Origin: Gymnopilus junonius
Taxonomy: Eukaryota; Basidiomycota; Agaricomycetes; Agaricales; Galerinaceae
Direction of reading: 5' to 3'
DNA length: 64,000 nucleotides
Assembly (NCBI GenBank): GCA_015501075.1
Contig: JADNYJ010000058.1
Span: 62,001-126,000 of the forward strand
This document shows positions 39,579-51,975 of this stretch, piece after piece. A program made the translations under genes and the position numbers. The stretch's first letter is position 1, and every line of letters starts with the position of its first letter. The notes under the pieces are model-generated. The model did not search any database and was not told the origin of the DNA. It saw only the letters and a program-made list of their open reading frames with translations.

Positions 39579-42500
39579 ATGCTTTCGAGTTGCGTAATAT
39601 GTTAGATTGTTTGATTCTGTGAAGGTCGAGCGATTGGGTTGATTTCGTTGCGTGAACTCTGACACTCATCTGCATCCAGAAATCCTCCTCTCAAGGCAGC
39701 GCGGCTGTTCCAACAACAACACAGTATGCAACGGCTACCGGAAAGGAAGTCCTGACCATACTAGAATCTGCAGCTGGGATAATACCCGTTCCGTTCCTGC
39801 AAGAGGCTATTGGAGTCGCATTGAAGATTATTCAAGTATGCGAGGTTCGTTGGATCCTTTCTCCAAGTGGTCTAAAACGATGTATGATGCAGCTCTCTTT
39901 AGGGAGGTTCAGCTGTCGAACAAAAGGTCAAGGATCTCCAGGAAAGAGTTGGTCATCTCATGATCGTTGTTGTGGAAAATGTAACGAAGAGCGAGGAAGA
40001 GGCGAACGTAAAAGTTGCAAAAAATATCGAAATGACATTCAAGGATTACTCGGGTATTTATCTTACGAGTATTGATTTAATACAGTTGCTGATAATATTC
40101 TAGCACTCTTGAGACAATCAAGCACGATCTGACAGAAATCAGCGAACAAAATCGATGGGTGATTGCCTTCTACAAAGAACTCAATGAGGGCACACTAGAA
40201 GCGTGTATGAATCGACTTTCAATGGCACTGGAGAAGTTCAAGGTACATTTCAGCCTAAACAAATAGTACCTAGTAGCTGATATAATCCTTCTTTCAGCTC
40301 ACCAACGATCTGCGCGACTCTGACCTTCTCCAGGAGCTCCATACCCGCCTAGGGAAGATGTCCAATAAAGTCAACGATCTGTCCAGGGATATGCAGCACG
40401 TAGTGGACAAAGTGGACAACATCGACACCAAGTTGGACGAATTCCACGTGTTGCTGTCCAAGTCCAAGCGATCGGCCACGTTGCTCCCGTCGTCCGCCGC
40501 GGTTCGACAACGAATGCCTCTGAAACCGGAAGTCTATTATGGCCGGGATGCCCTTGTCGAAGAAATAGCACATTCGCTAGTAAAGGAGGAAACGTCTCGA
40601 GTCTGCATACTCGGTCCAGGTGGGATGGGGAAAACGTCAGTTTCACTGGCAGTTGTCGAGACCAATCTCGTCCAGCGGCGCTTTTCGCGCAGAACCCCCG
40701 TTTGGGTGCCTTGTATTGGAGCAACATCCGCGCCTGCCTTTCTCGAGACCCTATATATCCAACTGCAAGTACCTGGGGATAAACAGCCTACACTTGAGAA
40801 GATCATTACTGAGCTCAACGCCTCCAAGGATCCTCGTCTGATCGTCTCCGACAATTTCGAAACGCCTTGGAACGCGCATGGGGAAACGCAACAACTAGTC
40901 GGGGATATTTTCCGTCAACTATCCCAGATTAAACATATTGTGATGTTGGTGACGATGCGTGGATCCTATCCGCCATGCGACAATGCGATTAAATGGCAGT
41001 CGAAGGACATTCAACCTACAGATGAAGAAGCCTGCTTCCGCATTTTCCATGCGATTAACCCTGCTTCGAAGGACGATCCGGATGTCGGTTGTTTGTTGAA
41101 TTCCTTGGGTCATATGCCCTTCGCAATTACTCTGATGGCAACCTAGGAAAGGAGGTACACGGGATGGCCAATGATCTAATGGAGGCGTGGCTCGAATGTG
41201 GACCTGACATGTTCCCCGACAACCCTGAAAAGAGCATGAACAGAAGTATAAGCCTGTCTGTTGACAGCGATCTCGTCAAGCAGAATCCTAATGCCATTCT
41301 TCTCCTCTCCATACTCTCTTTGCTGCCAGCAGGAACTACAAAAGAGGATCTTCGTTGGTGGGCTCCAACACTCAAAAAGTCAATGATCGCCTCCGCTATC
41401 GCTACTTTATCGAAGGCAGCGGTACTGGTCCAGATTGAACAGCAAGGTTCCGATTCTCCGATCCTCTTTGTGGTCCCTGTCGTTCAATCCTTTATGCGAC
41501 AGCATGGCAGAATTTCGGATGAATTCCGAGACCAGTTACATTCGTCATGTTGTCAGTACGTTTTAGAACACGCTTGCCGCTACGACGACTCCACATTCCA
41601 CGTCAAATCGAAGGCACTCGCGGCTGAAGACACCAACATCCATTCCATCCTTTTTGATTCACCGGCGTCACAAATCACGCGCCTGTCTGAAAGAACCATG
41701 GATACTGATACTCTCATCGCTTTCTGCTGGCACCAGTGCGACACAAAGCCCAGTCTTGATATCGTTGAGCACACCTTGCAGCTGGCCAATACTTTCGGTA
41801 TTGATAGATACATCGCCGTGGCGACATGGTGCCTGGGCAAAACCTACCACCAAGTTGCCAAATATCGCCTAGCTTATGACCACCTCCTAAAAGCTTACCG
41901 GATTTTCAACTCTAAAGCCGCAGAGGGGTCACCACGCCCATGTCACTGCCAATGTAGCGTCGATCTCGTTGACTCGGCACGCTTTGTATTACCAGATAGG
42001 GACACTGTTGTTGTGTTGGCCTGGGAAGTTGAGGCGAAGTGTGCTGAACTTTCAAACGTTCTCATCCACGGGCGGAGTCTGATGTTTGTTGGGCTCGCTT
42101 TGCAGGAAGCTCAACGACGGCAGGGGGCTCTGGGTTACGTGGAACGCGCTAGGGTCATGCTGACGGCTGTGTGGAGCCCTCCTCACCTTGCTAACACCTA
42201 TTAGCTTTTGACGCGGGTTCATTACTACGATATGAGACTTCCAGAGGTGTTGGATGCTATAAATGAATCATGGAGACTGGCCAAATTGAGCGAAAATGCA
42301 TTTTTCGAAGCCTTCATCGCTGTGGATTATGGGATGGTTCTGTACAACCTAAATCAAGATGCGGAAGCGTGGAATATGATCGAAATCGCGCTGATGAAGG
42401 CCTCGCATGTCGGGGATACGCAGTCCGTTGCACTTGCGTTTGACTACATTGGCTATGGGTACCTCCGCAGAGGTGATTTCCGAAATGCACTCAGTGCTGT

Positions 42501-42717
42501 TTTACCGAATTTCCATGGCACGTGAGAGGTCAAGGGCGAGAGTTTTTGTAGGGAGAACATAGCTAAACTGCAAGAGAAGCAACAGACATCTAATGCTGTT
42601 ATTGGCTTTCGTAGGCCAGATCTTGATAATGATGACTCCCTTTTCTATCTCCTCTTTAGTCTTCCTTGTGTTTTGGTTGGGTTCATTTCCAAGTTATATC
42701 AACACGTAGATAAATAA
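39579..42717 (+). CDS. NLR-like STAND NTPase: MLKL-like helical N-terminus, NB-ARC-type NTPase, TPR tail; broken frame
   Basis: Proposed exons are 39579-39593 (MLSSC), 39680-39844, 39903-40053, 40104-40242 and 40298 onward. The N-terminus (LTILESAAGIIPVPFLQEAI, TLETIKHDLTEISEQNR, QHVVDKVDNIDTKLDE) is helical and resembles the MLKL-like four-helix-plus-brace region of Agaricomycete NLR-like proteins. The NTPase follows: P-loop LGPGGMGKTS (about 40611-40640), Walker-B-like LIVSDNFETPW, sensor region MLVTMRG, and SLSVDSDLVKQNP with a winged-helix part. TPR-like repeats follow (HYYDMRLPEVLDAINESW, GYGYLRRGDFRNA). One-base losses are inferred at 40030-40032 and 41140-41141. Two in-frame stops, TAG 42202-42204 and TGA 42523-42525, interrupt otherwise open family-like sequence to 42717. 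They may be introns, sequence errors or true nonsense. Confidence 0.8.
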
Positions 42718-43302
42718 TCTACATAAATATTTTAGTACTCACTTCCCTCATTGATGTCCAGTTTGAAGTACAGCCGTCCGGGTCGACTCGTGTGGCCGCC
42801 TTTCCTATCCCCACTTTTAGTCATACTCATTCGCTCACTGGGAGCCTAATAATACCTGTCTGGTAGCACATAGATTTCCTTGCAGGATAAAAAACCCTTT
42901 GCAAAGCGATAGTGATAGATCTCATCATCGTCATAATACATACCAAATAAAGCAGCGGGCCGCTGGTGGATTCTTTCGTTTCAACTTTGTTCAATGTTCT
43001 CCACGTCGAGTCGTCGACTCCAAATTCTAGTACAACATCTTTGCTTTTTTGAAATGAATGGCGCATACGACCTCTGTAGCTCATGGGAAAGATGAAGCTC
43101 TCTCAAGTCTCAGCCAAGGAATGTCAAACACAGACATGGAAGGAGAGACACGGAGTCTCCGAGTGGTTTTGTCTTGTTTCCAATTGCACCTTGACCAAGC
43201 ATCAACATGGTCTCTGTAAGTCGACAACTTGATTCCTCCCTTCCTTTCAAGTAGAGTTAACAGACATAGTTCCAGGAAGAGCAAGCGACCATATCCTGCA
43301 AA
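42718..43302. other. Intergenic
   Basis: 3' flank of the NLR-like gene and promoter of the next F-box gene. Minus-strand frames at 42827-43284 show no motif. Confidence 0.5.
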
Positions 43303-45006
43303 ATGCTTGATTTACCTCCAGAAATAGTCTTACAAATTTCTACCATGTTGAACTGGCAGGATATCTTGCGACTTCGACAAGTACGTATCTACCTGTATAA
43401 AAAAGTTTTCTATTTTGTTTGACGTATCGCATTCCAGACATGTAAAGCGATGTCTGAAGCCTCAAGAACGAAGATGCTATGGACCCACCTCTTCTCGTTG
43501 CACAAGGATCCATGGCTTCAAGCACCTCGACTAGAACGACCAATCGAGCAATACTCTTCCACTGAGCTGGAGGCTTTGGTTCTCCGCTGGATAAGCAGCG
43601 GGAAAACTTGCGAGGAAATTATTCATAAAGGGTCCAACTATAAAGGCGGCGTTATTCAGACCCGAGAAATAAAGTCTCAAAAGGTCGAATGCATGTGTCT
43701 CATCAAAGGAGGAAGGTGGCTATTGACTGCTTTCAGGAACGGGTCTGTGTATTATTGTGATCTCAACTCGGCCACACTTCAAAAAGTACCCCTGATTCAA
43801 AAGCAAGTTAATTTGAAGACCCATCCTGACTCTCGAATCTTCATGACAGTAGATGTGGATGAGGATTCCTCTGTTCTTTCATTCAATATCGCCTTGATCT
43901 TCATACAGGCCAGATCATCAGAACCGCCATATGAAACGGGCTGGCAATTTTTCAACTCCAACTTGAGTAAGGTTGCAAAAAAGGCGCAGCAAGTTCAAAT
44001 CTGGCATGTCAACCTTGTTGTCGAGGAGTCATCTCGGGTTACAGATGGACTAGCTGCGACCAAACTGACATCATTTCTCTTGGATCCAAATGTGGTTTGG
44101 ATTCACTCATACTCATTATTAGGATCTCACATTGCTCTCGGGATTCACTGTTACTATCTGGAACCCAATGGTATCAAAGAATGTTACTGTACTATGATCA
44201 TTGAATGGATGCGTGTCCATGAGGGTTCATTGGATTATCCACGATATTGTTTCTCTTTCGAAGATCCTATTTGCGTATGTCTCAGCCTTGTGTTTTGGAC
44301 CTTACTGATTTTCTTTCCCAAGGCCATGCATCTCCTTCCTCAGAAGAGGGTATTCAGCATAAACTGGCTGGGAGATCTCTATCTTCAAGACTACAGCACA
44401 CTCCCAGAAATAACAGGAATCCTCTGGAGCCCCGATGAACTTGAACCTTTGTGGACAGCACCCTTCAAGTGCCGAAATATTGCATTTTCGACGCCACAGA
44501 CTCTGGATGGCGAGAATCAACTTTTTGTTTTGCTACCCAGTGGCTTCAATGAACTCTTTGGGATTCTCATATATGGGTTGGGCAACCCGCTTGGTGCTGA
44601 GCATCCTGTCAGCATAATTTCATTAAATGAAAGGTATGATTCTACACTCCCGATTATAGAGCTATTAGGGCAGTGGCCTAGATACGAGCGCTGGGAAGCA
44701 GTTGTCAACTGCACCTTTGGAGCAGCCTCTCTCCATCTTCCTCAGGGACAACAAAAATGGTGCAATGATGGATACTGGTACGAGTTTGAGAAGCATCGTC
44801 TGTTCTCAGATTCTGTGATCCCAGTATTTGACGAGGATTCAGGACGTGTCATCTTCTCCTTGAATGATTCTCGCAGATATCACAAGGTTGTAGACTTGTC
44901 TACATTACCTCTAGCAGGCGCGAATGAGTCGACCATTCACAAAGAGTGCTCATCAAAATGGGGACTACAATTGACTGGAAAGAAAGTGTCTCCAGACTTC
45001 CGATGA
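43303..45006 (+). CDS. F-box protein with propeller-like C-terminus
   Basis: Exon 1 (43303-43380) encodes MLDLPPEIVLQISTMLNWQD and exon 2 starts 43438 with TCKAMSEASRTKMLW. Together these form a classical N-terminal F-box (LPPEIVLQIS..LNWQDILRLRQTCK). A 48-bp intron with good consensus (44275-44322) probably removes a hydrophobic 16-residue stretch. The rest (KGGRWLLTAFRNGSVYYCDL and similar) suggests degenerate WD/beta-propeller blades, as in other mushroom F-box proteins. About 530 residues, no frame breaks. Likely an SCF substrate adaptor; the substrate is unknown. Confidence 0.85.
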
Positions 45007-45440
45007 CCAAATCCACAAGTGGGCATCTTTGGCAACCTAGAAGACAGCTGGTTTAGTAGTATACTTAACCTCATATGCTTTGCTAAGATGTTGGCGATAA
45101 CCAAAGAACTAAGGGGACCTCACCAAATTGCAGGTGGCTTTCATTGAATAATTGTGATTATGCAAATAGAGAAATTTAAAACTGCTTCAAGTTCAAAATA
45201 TGTTGTACATGTATGGTACTACATATATATATAGTGGGATAGAGAACCATGGAAACACAGCATTAGAAACACATCTGGTAGAGAAAGCTTTGGAATTAAA
45301 GGTGCAAAACAATTTATGACAGATCATCTGCAGGAATGCTAGAAAAATGCCAAGAGTAATACAATGACTGTCAAACATCAAAAATGGTGCGTATCTTCTT
45401 TACAGGGCACATTATCTAGATGTATCAGTCAGTTAAAAGC
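45007..45440. other. Intergenic between convergent genes
   Basis: AT-rich DNA including a short TATATA run near 45223-45233. No coding or RNA feature is seen. The last exon of the next minus-strand gene may extend into it. Confidence 0.4.
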
Positions 45441-46655
45441 CTATAAGCTGCAGAAATGTTTACGTACCCAGCATACTAGCAAGGTTACTATGTCCTGAAG
45501 CTTTCTGGATGCAGACCTGGGAAGCTTGCCAGAGAGTTTGAAAGAAAATTCTTCAGTTTTTAGGACCCTGTAGCATCCAGCGTCATCTTCAATTATAAGT
45601 CCAAACACCCAAGTTGTGCCTGTTGTCAAGATCCAAGGTATTTCATGTAATCTAGGAAGCAAGCTTCAGAATGGGTCTAGATTAACATACATAGCATGAT
45701 AGACAATTTACCCTTTTTCTTTCAACCTACATAGAATCTATATCAGTCTTGTGGAGTGACAAGGAAGCTGTATGGTTCACTTACAAGGACAACGCTTCCC
45801 CACAAACTTGCCTGAGGAATTTTTTCTAAAGTATCTTGCTCCACTGCTCGGCTTTGCCTTCAACAACTGTATAGTGTGACCCAATGCCAACCCTGTTGCT
45901 TTTTCTAATATCGTACAAGTCTCTTCTTGACTTTGAGGCTGAGCCTGCTGGTCTACTAGTATAGACATCTAGAAGAAGATGAGTATCACAACAGGTACTA
46001 ATATTGATGATCTAACCTATAGATTGGGTAACATAGTCAATAAGACCATGTAAAATTACACCGTCAATCTTTGCTTCAACTCTTTCTTCCAAACCAAGGC
46101 GGAAGATGGGTAGCTTTAGGTTGCGAAGCAAGGTGATGCAAAAATCCACCAAGAACCTGTCGACAATCATCCGTGTTGCAGATTCATGCTACAAAAAAGT
46201 GCGCTGGAGCGGAAAAGATGAGTAAATTGAAATTGGACACTCACTGCTTTTCCATGCATTGAGAGTGCAATGCTTTCGAGATTGAAGGTCATTTCTTCAC
46301 TGCTTTCTTCCCAGAGGTCATCTATTTGATCTTTCATGTTGAGCCCAACTTCATTACATAGTATTTTAATGGTTTGATTCAAAGCAGTGGATTTGGTTGT
46401 GATAGACAGATGTTGGAGTGCTTTGTCGAGAACTTTTAGGTCATTCTTTTTAAGGTGAGAAAATTGGATAGTCTTTTGGGTCTGGAGAATGAAGGGACAA
46501 TGTTAGATCATCAGCAATAAGGAGATACTAGAACACACTACTTTCTCTCTGTCTGTAGGGACCTTTGAGGCAAAAGCTGTTTAGGCATTCTTATGGGCCA
46601 TAGCACCTAGATAACGCACCTGGCCTTTGACTTTACGCCTGCCTGGACGGGCCAT
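45441..46655 (-). CDS. Unrecognised intron-rich gene, possibly degraded
   Basis: A plausible start is ATG 46655 (MARPGRRKVKGQ), with an intron to about 46590. An exon near 46490-46247 (FSHLKKNDLKVLDKAL, MKDQIDDLWEESSEEM) ends in a GTGAGT donor. The next exon, near 46185-46020, reads RMIVDRFLVDFCITLL and LGLEERVEAKIDGVILHG. Later exons near 45960-45785 and 45660-45460 follow (IPWILTTGTTWVFGLII). A TAG near 45830 interrupts one reading. The combination of a VEAK/VEGKA-like motif, a CGEALSL helix and a TTGTTWVFG strand recalls mushroom proteins that I associate loosely with PD-(D/E)XK-like folds, but this is weak. The C-terminal end is not defined. No function is assigned. Confidence 0.4.
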
Positions 46656-46740
46656 ATCTTGCTATGGGGAAGAGTAGACGCTATATGTGGAAGTAAATGT
46701 ATCTCTTTAAACAATGACCACGTCGAAGGTCCAAATCTTC

Positions 46741-46956
46741 AATGCTCCCCCTGAACCCATAACGTGGTGATTAGGTATCAAGGAATCTCATCCTCATCAT
46801 TTTGATAAAGTGTTCCAATTTAGATCGAGAGAGGGACTTCGTGAATAGATCCGCGACGTTGTCATCCATCAAAATGGGCTCAACATGGACCTCTCCATGT
46901 TCAGAAGATCTCCCAAAAGATGCAATTATAATTGCACTTTGTTGACTTCTCTGCAC
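46741..46956 (-). mobile_element. Ty1/copia retrotransposon remnant (end of RNase H, PPT, LTR edge)
   Basis: On the minus strand 46956-46771 reads EPILMDDNVADLFTKSLSRSKLEHFIKMMRM, in two parts typical of the last residues of copia pol (NVADLFTKSL..KLEHF). Just after its stop comes the purine tract GGTTCAGGGGGAGCATTGAAG (about 46761-46741), the usual polypurine tract preceding the 3' LTR. No other pol sequence is found upstream, so only the 3' end survives. The following sequence may be LTR and overlaps the promoter of the neighbouring minus-strand gene. Confidence 0.75.
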
Positions 46957-48332
46957 AAATTACCTGACTGTATAGTTTAAATAAGCAGAATGCATGGCCT
47001 ACAAATTATTACCAATTTTCCAACAGGCAAGTCTATGTCAGAGCTTCTGAACTAAGAATTTTTTTTGGAACTGAGGTATCGAAGATGTTTCATAAATTCC
47101 AACCTGTTCGAAAAATTTGTAGTGATTTCAACTACCTGGGGACTTGTATATGCTCACGGAATTGTTTTTGTCAAGTCACCCAGGGCCTAAGCTGCAAACT
47201 TGAAGAGGCTGCCGCCATAGAGCCCCAGGTCATTCATGCCAATTGCCAGTGCAATGACAAGTAGTCCAAAAGTGTGCTTTCATTTTAAGAAATGAGAAAA
47301 TGCAGCTGGGAGGACATTGTGAGCTCAAGTGTGCGCTTTAGAATCAGATTCTGAGGAAAGGAGATGGGGCAAGGGTAACTGCATCACTGTGACATGATGT
47401 CATCTGATAAACCAAATTGAATATCCTTCACTTTCGAGATCATCTGCTCTTCTTTCCAGCAAGTCTAACTACTGAAGCCTATCTCAGGCATACCTGCACA
47501 CTCTCGAGCACTTGTTTGACCTTCAAGTGACAAAGGCAATCCTTGCTGGTACTTATCTGGGATCTCGAAGGAACATCTATCTTTAACTGCCTTGTTCTGC
47601 ACTGGTTTGTCTTCATTTTGTTTCTGCCACTGACGATCCTTTGACCCATCTACTACCTATACAAGCCACAAACACAATCGCGGTTATCACTTTCTGTGAA
47701 AGCCACTGGGCCCTTGTGCCTATTCGATTTGAATTCATGACAATGGAACAAATGCCACCACATGGGTCAAGTCGTAGTATGATTGTCTTCTGAGTGGCCT
47801 GCGAATCACACCTATTGCATTTTTTGGTAATACAATGGGAGCTCACTTTGGTTAAAAGCAGTGTTTTGTGGCCAATGGGACTCAATCTACCCCATCTATC
47901 TCTCTTTCTCTGCTTGCCGCTCGCAACGATGCAGCTCCTACTACCGATCTTCTTCCGAGCCCTTTTTGCTCCTATACTCTATCATTGCTCTGTCGTGATG
48001 ACCTCTTCAGGCAGAATTCATTGTGTGGACGACACCTCTACTCATGCTATGGGTATATATCGACATCCTATATCGTCTATGGCAGGATACTGACATGGAT
48101 CTGTCAATCAAGTTATGTCGCACCTGCAGGACAATGAAACATCTACAGCAGAAACGTAGGCTCTCCTTTGTGTCTGTCCCTTGCAGGCTATATCTCACAC
48201 ATCCTTTTTCTCTCCAGCACATGTGAACAAAGCACAACATCCTCCGAGTGAGTTCTGGTTCTTTGAAGTCTACTTTCCAGACACAACCTGTCTACAGGAA
48301 GGACCTTGTCGTATCTTCAAGCTCCAATTCAG
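46957..48332. other. Intergenic, no convincing gene
   Basis: Small frames on both strands (47613-47885 minus, 47794-48240 plus) lack motifs. Some may be 5' non-coding exons of the gene at 48333. Confidence 0.35.
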
Positions 48333-49561
48333 ATGCCTCGGTCCTCCTACTCATACCCAACCCAAAACAAAGTCATAGTCTCAGGTCCTGTCCAGGAATC
48401 CAAGCCTTGTCCTTTCAATCACTATACCGTCAAGGAGGGTCCTTGGATCTGCCGTTGTCATGATACTCACCTGGGATCGACCAACCCTGACAGTGTCTGC
48501 ACTATCATGACTGATCTGGATGGAAACATTGCCATGGTCAACGGCGAGCCTGACCAGGACGTTCTCAATGACTTCTTCACCGTCGAGGCACCTGTCGAGC
48601 AAGAGGAAGAAAGCATCCAGCCTAATGCCGTTCTGAAGCGAGAAGATCTTGGCGGAGGGGTGTACACGACGACAACTAACTCTGCTACCAGGAAGGGTTA
48701 CCACAAACACTGGTACTATCCTCGCCGGAGCACTAGTCTTGAAGCTGAATCATCTAACACTTCTGTTGTCACTAAACGCGAACAGTCTCTCGCCATCGTA
48801 CCCAAGGAGGAATCAATCTCCCCAACCTTTCTGTTTTTACCTCAAGCCCTGCGCCTCCTGAAGTTATTGATTTGTCCCAGTCCCAGGACACGATTGATCA
48901 GTATGACGCTGTTGCAGACAAATCCGAAGAATCATCTGCAACAACTGAAACCTCCGACACAGACAGTTCTCGATCTCTAAAGAGGCTGTATGACTCAGCA
49001 TCTGACGATAACAGCGACGATGGAACTCAGCAGGCCAAAAAGCGCTGTGGTCATGATGTGGAGGTCGAACCTTATCTGACTCGCAGTATGTTCCTTGTCA
49101 GATGGCAGAGACCTTTTCTGATTCTTTTCTTAGGCAGGCGACTTTCTCGGACAAGCAATCCATCGACTAAATCTTCTAAAAGGCAAACCACTCCATCCCA
49201 CAATGGCCAGGAAGGCAAAGTCCTTGAGGAGAACATTTATGGATTTTCTCTTGGGGCCAGTACTTCGAGTCCCATCGATACGGAGAAAAGGAGTAATCGG
49301 TCACCGAAACGCCCTCGTGACGAGGAGTACGACGCTGAGGAAGAGCTCTCATCTGAAGACAATCGGTCTCCAAGGAAGATGCACAGGAAAATAGGCATCG
49401 CTTCTCCCAGTGCAGAAACAAAGGATCTCACTGTTTCAACGGAGCTACCTGCCGAAAAGAAAGCGTCTGCCACTGCATTGGTGAAGGCCAAGTCGGTCAG
49501 TCCTCCTCGTATATGCCGCAAAGTTTCCAAAATCCGCAAGGCTACTGCGGCGCCTCTTTAA
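48333..49561 (+). CDS. Unrecognised nuclear-type protein with SUMO-interaction-like motif
   Basis: Start MPRSSYSYPTQNK at 48333, exon 1 to 49085, a 48-bp GTATGT...TTAG intron, exon 2 49134-49561, about 390 residues. One base must be added in the CCCC run at 48820-48823 to join the frames. The N-terminal third has a compact Cys/His-containing part (CPFNHYTVKEGPWICRCHD). The middle is acidic and carries EVIDLSQ, close to the V-I-D-L core of SUMO-interaction motifs, next to Ser/Asp-rich sequence. The C-terminus is Lys/Arg/Ser-rich (KRPRDEE, RKMHRK), suggesting a nuclear location. No enzyme domain is seen and I do not recognise the family. The nuclear role is inference. Confidence 0.6.
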
Positions 49562-50110
49562 AGCTCTGATTTTCTGATTTCTACTTCATCTCTGATTGTA
49601 TATCATTGCCCAGTGTACTCGTCTTCATAATCAAGCCATTAGTCTGCTTTCCCTTTTCCTTTCAGCTCTTGTAATTTCTTGATTACCATTTGTAATAATA
49701 CTTTCTGTTCCCAGTTACAAGGCCTATTTATAGGTCTCGTTTATATAGGCCGACTTCTCACCGCAACTTGTAACGCTATTTGAGCCAGAAATAGCCATAA
49801 CTCCCCTCACTGCATGAAACTTCCGTTCTCTGTCCTGTATTCATGCTCTGTTCTCTGTTCTCTTTCTTTTCTTTATTTTATTTTATACTTGTCTTCGCAC
49901 GTTATACCCTCAGTCCTGACTCTTTTTCCGAAATTCTCAAATTTTCAATTTTGCAATTTTTGTTTCTTTTGGCTCATGTAAATATGCCATGTATTCAGAG
50001 TGAAAAACCATAAAAATATCCAACTGTTCATTCGTTCCCTGTATATGATTTGAATGTTTTCAAGCAGGTGTAATTTGCGAACCAAGTCCACTGCATCATG
50101 ATGTGACATT
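49562..50110. other. Intergenic, AT-rich 3' flank
   Basis: T-rich sequence after the preceding gene. No frame of interest before the minisatellite at 50111. Confidence 0.5.
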
Positions 50111-50290
50111 CTGCTTAGTCAACCCTCATCTAGATGAGGTCTTTATCCAAATGTGGACATGAAGGCCATCAGCCTGCTTAGTCAACCCTCGTCTAGACAA
50201 GGTCTTAATTATCCAAATGCAGATGTGAAGGCCACCAGTCTGCTTAGTCAACCCTTGTCTAGACAAGGTCTTTATCCGAATGCAGGTTCT
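50111..50290. repeat. Minisatellite, three 63-66-bp units with near-palindromic core
   Basis: Units start at 50111, 50174 and 50240 with CTGCTTAGTCAACCCT, then a core CGTCTAGACAAGGTCTT and ATCCAAATG(C/T). The core is a relative of the palindrome found at 55777-56015, in the same orientation. Confidence 0.85.
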
Positions 50291-50466
50291 GTCCCAGCAC
50301 GGAAGTCTGACGACACTGCCCTTCAACACGTCATGATGTAGTGGACTCAGTTCACAAATTCCACCTGCTTCACACCTTTCTTTGCTCTCATGCACATTTA
50401 TTTCTTCATGTGATATAATATTCTCCCCTAATATCCTGCAAGCATTCTACGTGTGTGTATTTCTCC

Positions 50467-51975
50467 TCAGTCCCACTCTTTGTTAGCCTTATTCACATCA
50501 TCTTCATCTTCATCGACCCTCAGTCGACTAAACTTGTGCTTCGTTATTCCAAACTCCTCGTCTGCATATCCTACACTGCGTTTGAGAGTTGGTCCCATAG
50601 ATATATTGGCTATGGCAGACTTTTGCAGTTGCAGTTGCATTTTGGCTGCATCCTGTGTAACACATCAGTAAGTCCTTTGCAATTTATTGAAGGCCTACTT
50701 ACCTGTGTGAAGGTTCCATCCATTATTGTCAGAGATCGCAACACCATGGTGGATTTGAACTTGCTCTCGCGTTGTGGGATGAGAATAATAGATACTTGGG
50801 CTTTGACTATGTACCCACTTGAACTTAATGGGCTTTGCTGGGAGGAATCTAGTATGTGTTTTGATGTTTAGTATTAATTACTATAATGGTTTGCAGCTGA
50901 TACTTACTTTGCGTCACCAGAACCTTTTGTTTTCACCATTTCATAGTACTGAACAACATTGTCTTCAATGTGGACCAGACGATTTCCCGCAGCCTTCTTC
51001 AGAATGTCCTTTGGGTCAACGTCATGCCCGAAGGTAAGTTCTTCTGCTTCCTGAGCCTGTTTCCTTGGGGTAATATATATCTATTCGACATCTCCAAAGC
51101 TTGCTCCTGGCGATGCATCACGATGACGCCACATGCTTGGAGGTTTTTATGTCCAACTGAACAACCAAAGAGGGCATGAATTTTGCCAACATTGTGCAAT
51201 GCACGCACAAAGGTCGGTGTCTGGAACCCAATCAGTGTGATGCTTTGCCTCAGATGCTGCGTATGGGTGCTCGATGGGCTGGTGCAAAATCTATATCAGT
51301 CCCATAAAGGCGTACACATTGGATGGGATCACCTTATCTTGTCCTCAAATGGGGGGAGATCTTTCTTTGCAATAATACCTTGGACCGTCAATACAACTTC
51401 TTCCCTGGGAGCTCTCGCATTGTTCTGCATGTGTGCCACCTGATTGATCAAGCGCCATGCCTTAGGGATGCCTACGTGTTCAGGCTCATACAGGTGAGCC
51501 CAGTTTTCTGCCTGCTCAATTATATCTGTAAGATCTGCCTTCCACGAAGTATGGCTCTTACTCACATTTGTTATTTCTGCGAGGTGAAGTTTGCTGAAAG
51601 GATTGTCAATCCATTCGCTTGCTATTTCTTCCAGTGCTTCAGCTAGTATATGTTTGTCTTTCATGGCTTTTAAATACTGAGGGTTCTGGCATGCTAACCT
51701 GCTGCATCCACATCATATGTCCTGTCCATGGTTTGTGCAAGGTGGTGGAGGTATTGTAGGGTAGGTGTGTTGGGACTAAGGGATTTGACTGGGTGAAGGG
51801 TAAATCTGGCTTGTTTAACATTGTCCTTGGTGAGCGTCGTGCAGGTTTGTATGACCTCATGTAGCTGACATTGTTCTAACTGGAAAAGAAGCTGTTGCTG
51901 GTTCCTCATTCTTGTTTCAACTTTGCAATACTTCTCGTGATGTGAGTTTGTGCTTCTTTTTGGATTTGTCTTCAA
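50467..51975 (-). CDS. Unrecognised intron-rich gene (left arm of divergent pair)
   Basis: Minus-strand exons can be read as follows: 51975-51695 (from MKTNPKRS or internal MRNQQQLLFQLEQ), about 51655-51329 (KHILAEALEEIASEW, SKLHLAEITNVSKSHTSW, GIPKAWRLINQVAHM), about 51208-51030 (ALHNVGKIHALFGCSVGH), about 50990-50915, about 50845-50705 (VLRSLTIMDGTFTQ) and about 50660-50467 (ending DVNKANKEWD). It is largely helical and charged with a Glu/Asp-rich tail. No transposase, helicase or nuclease motif is visible and I do not recognise the family. It diverges from the gene at 52520 and both lie between the two minisatellite arrays. Confidence 0.5.

Noticed and set aside
42202..42525. A-to-I RNA editing of the TAG stop in the NLR-like gene
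   Set aside because: Such stop editing is established in Sordariomycetes; nothing here supports it in this organism, and the second stop (TGA) would not be repaired.
50111..50290. CRISPR-like appearance of repeated units
   Set aside because: The units are whole tandem copies without unique spacers, in a eukaryote; it is a minisatellite.
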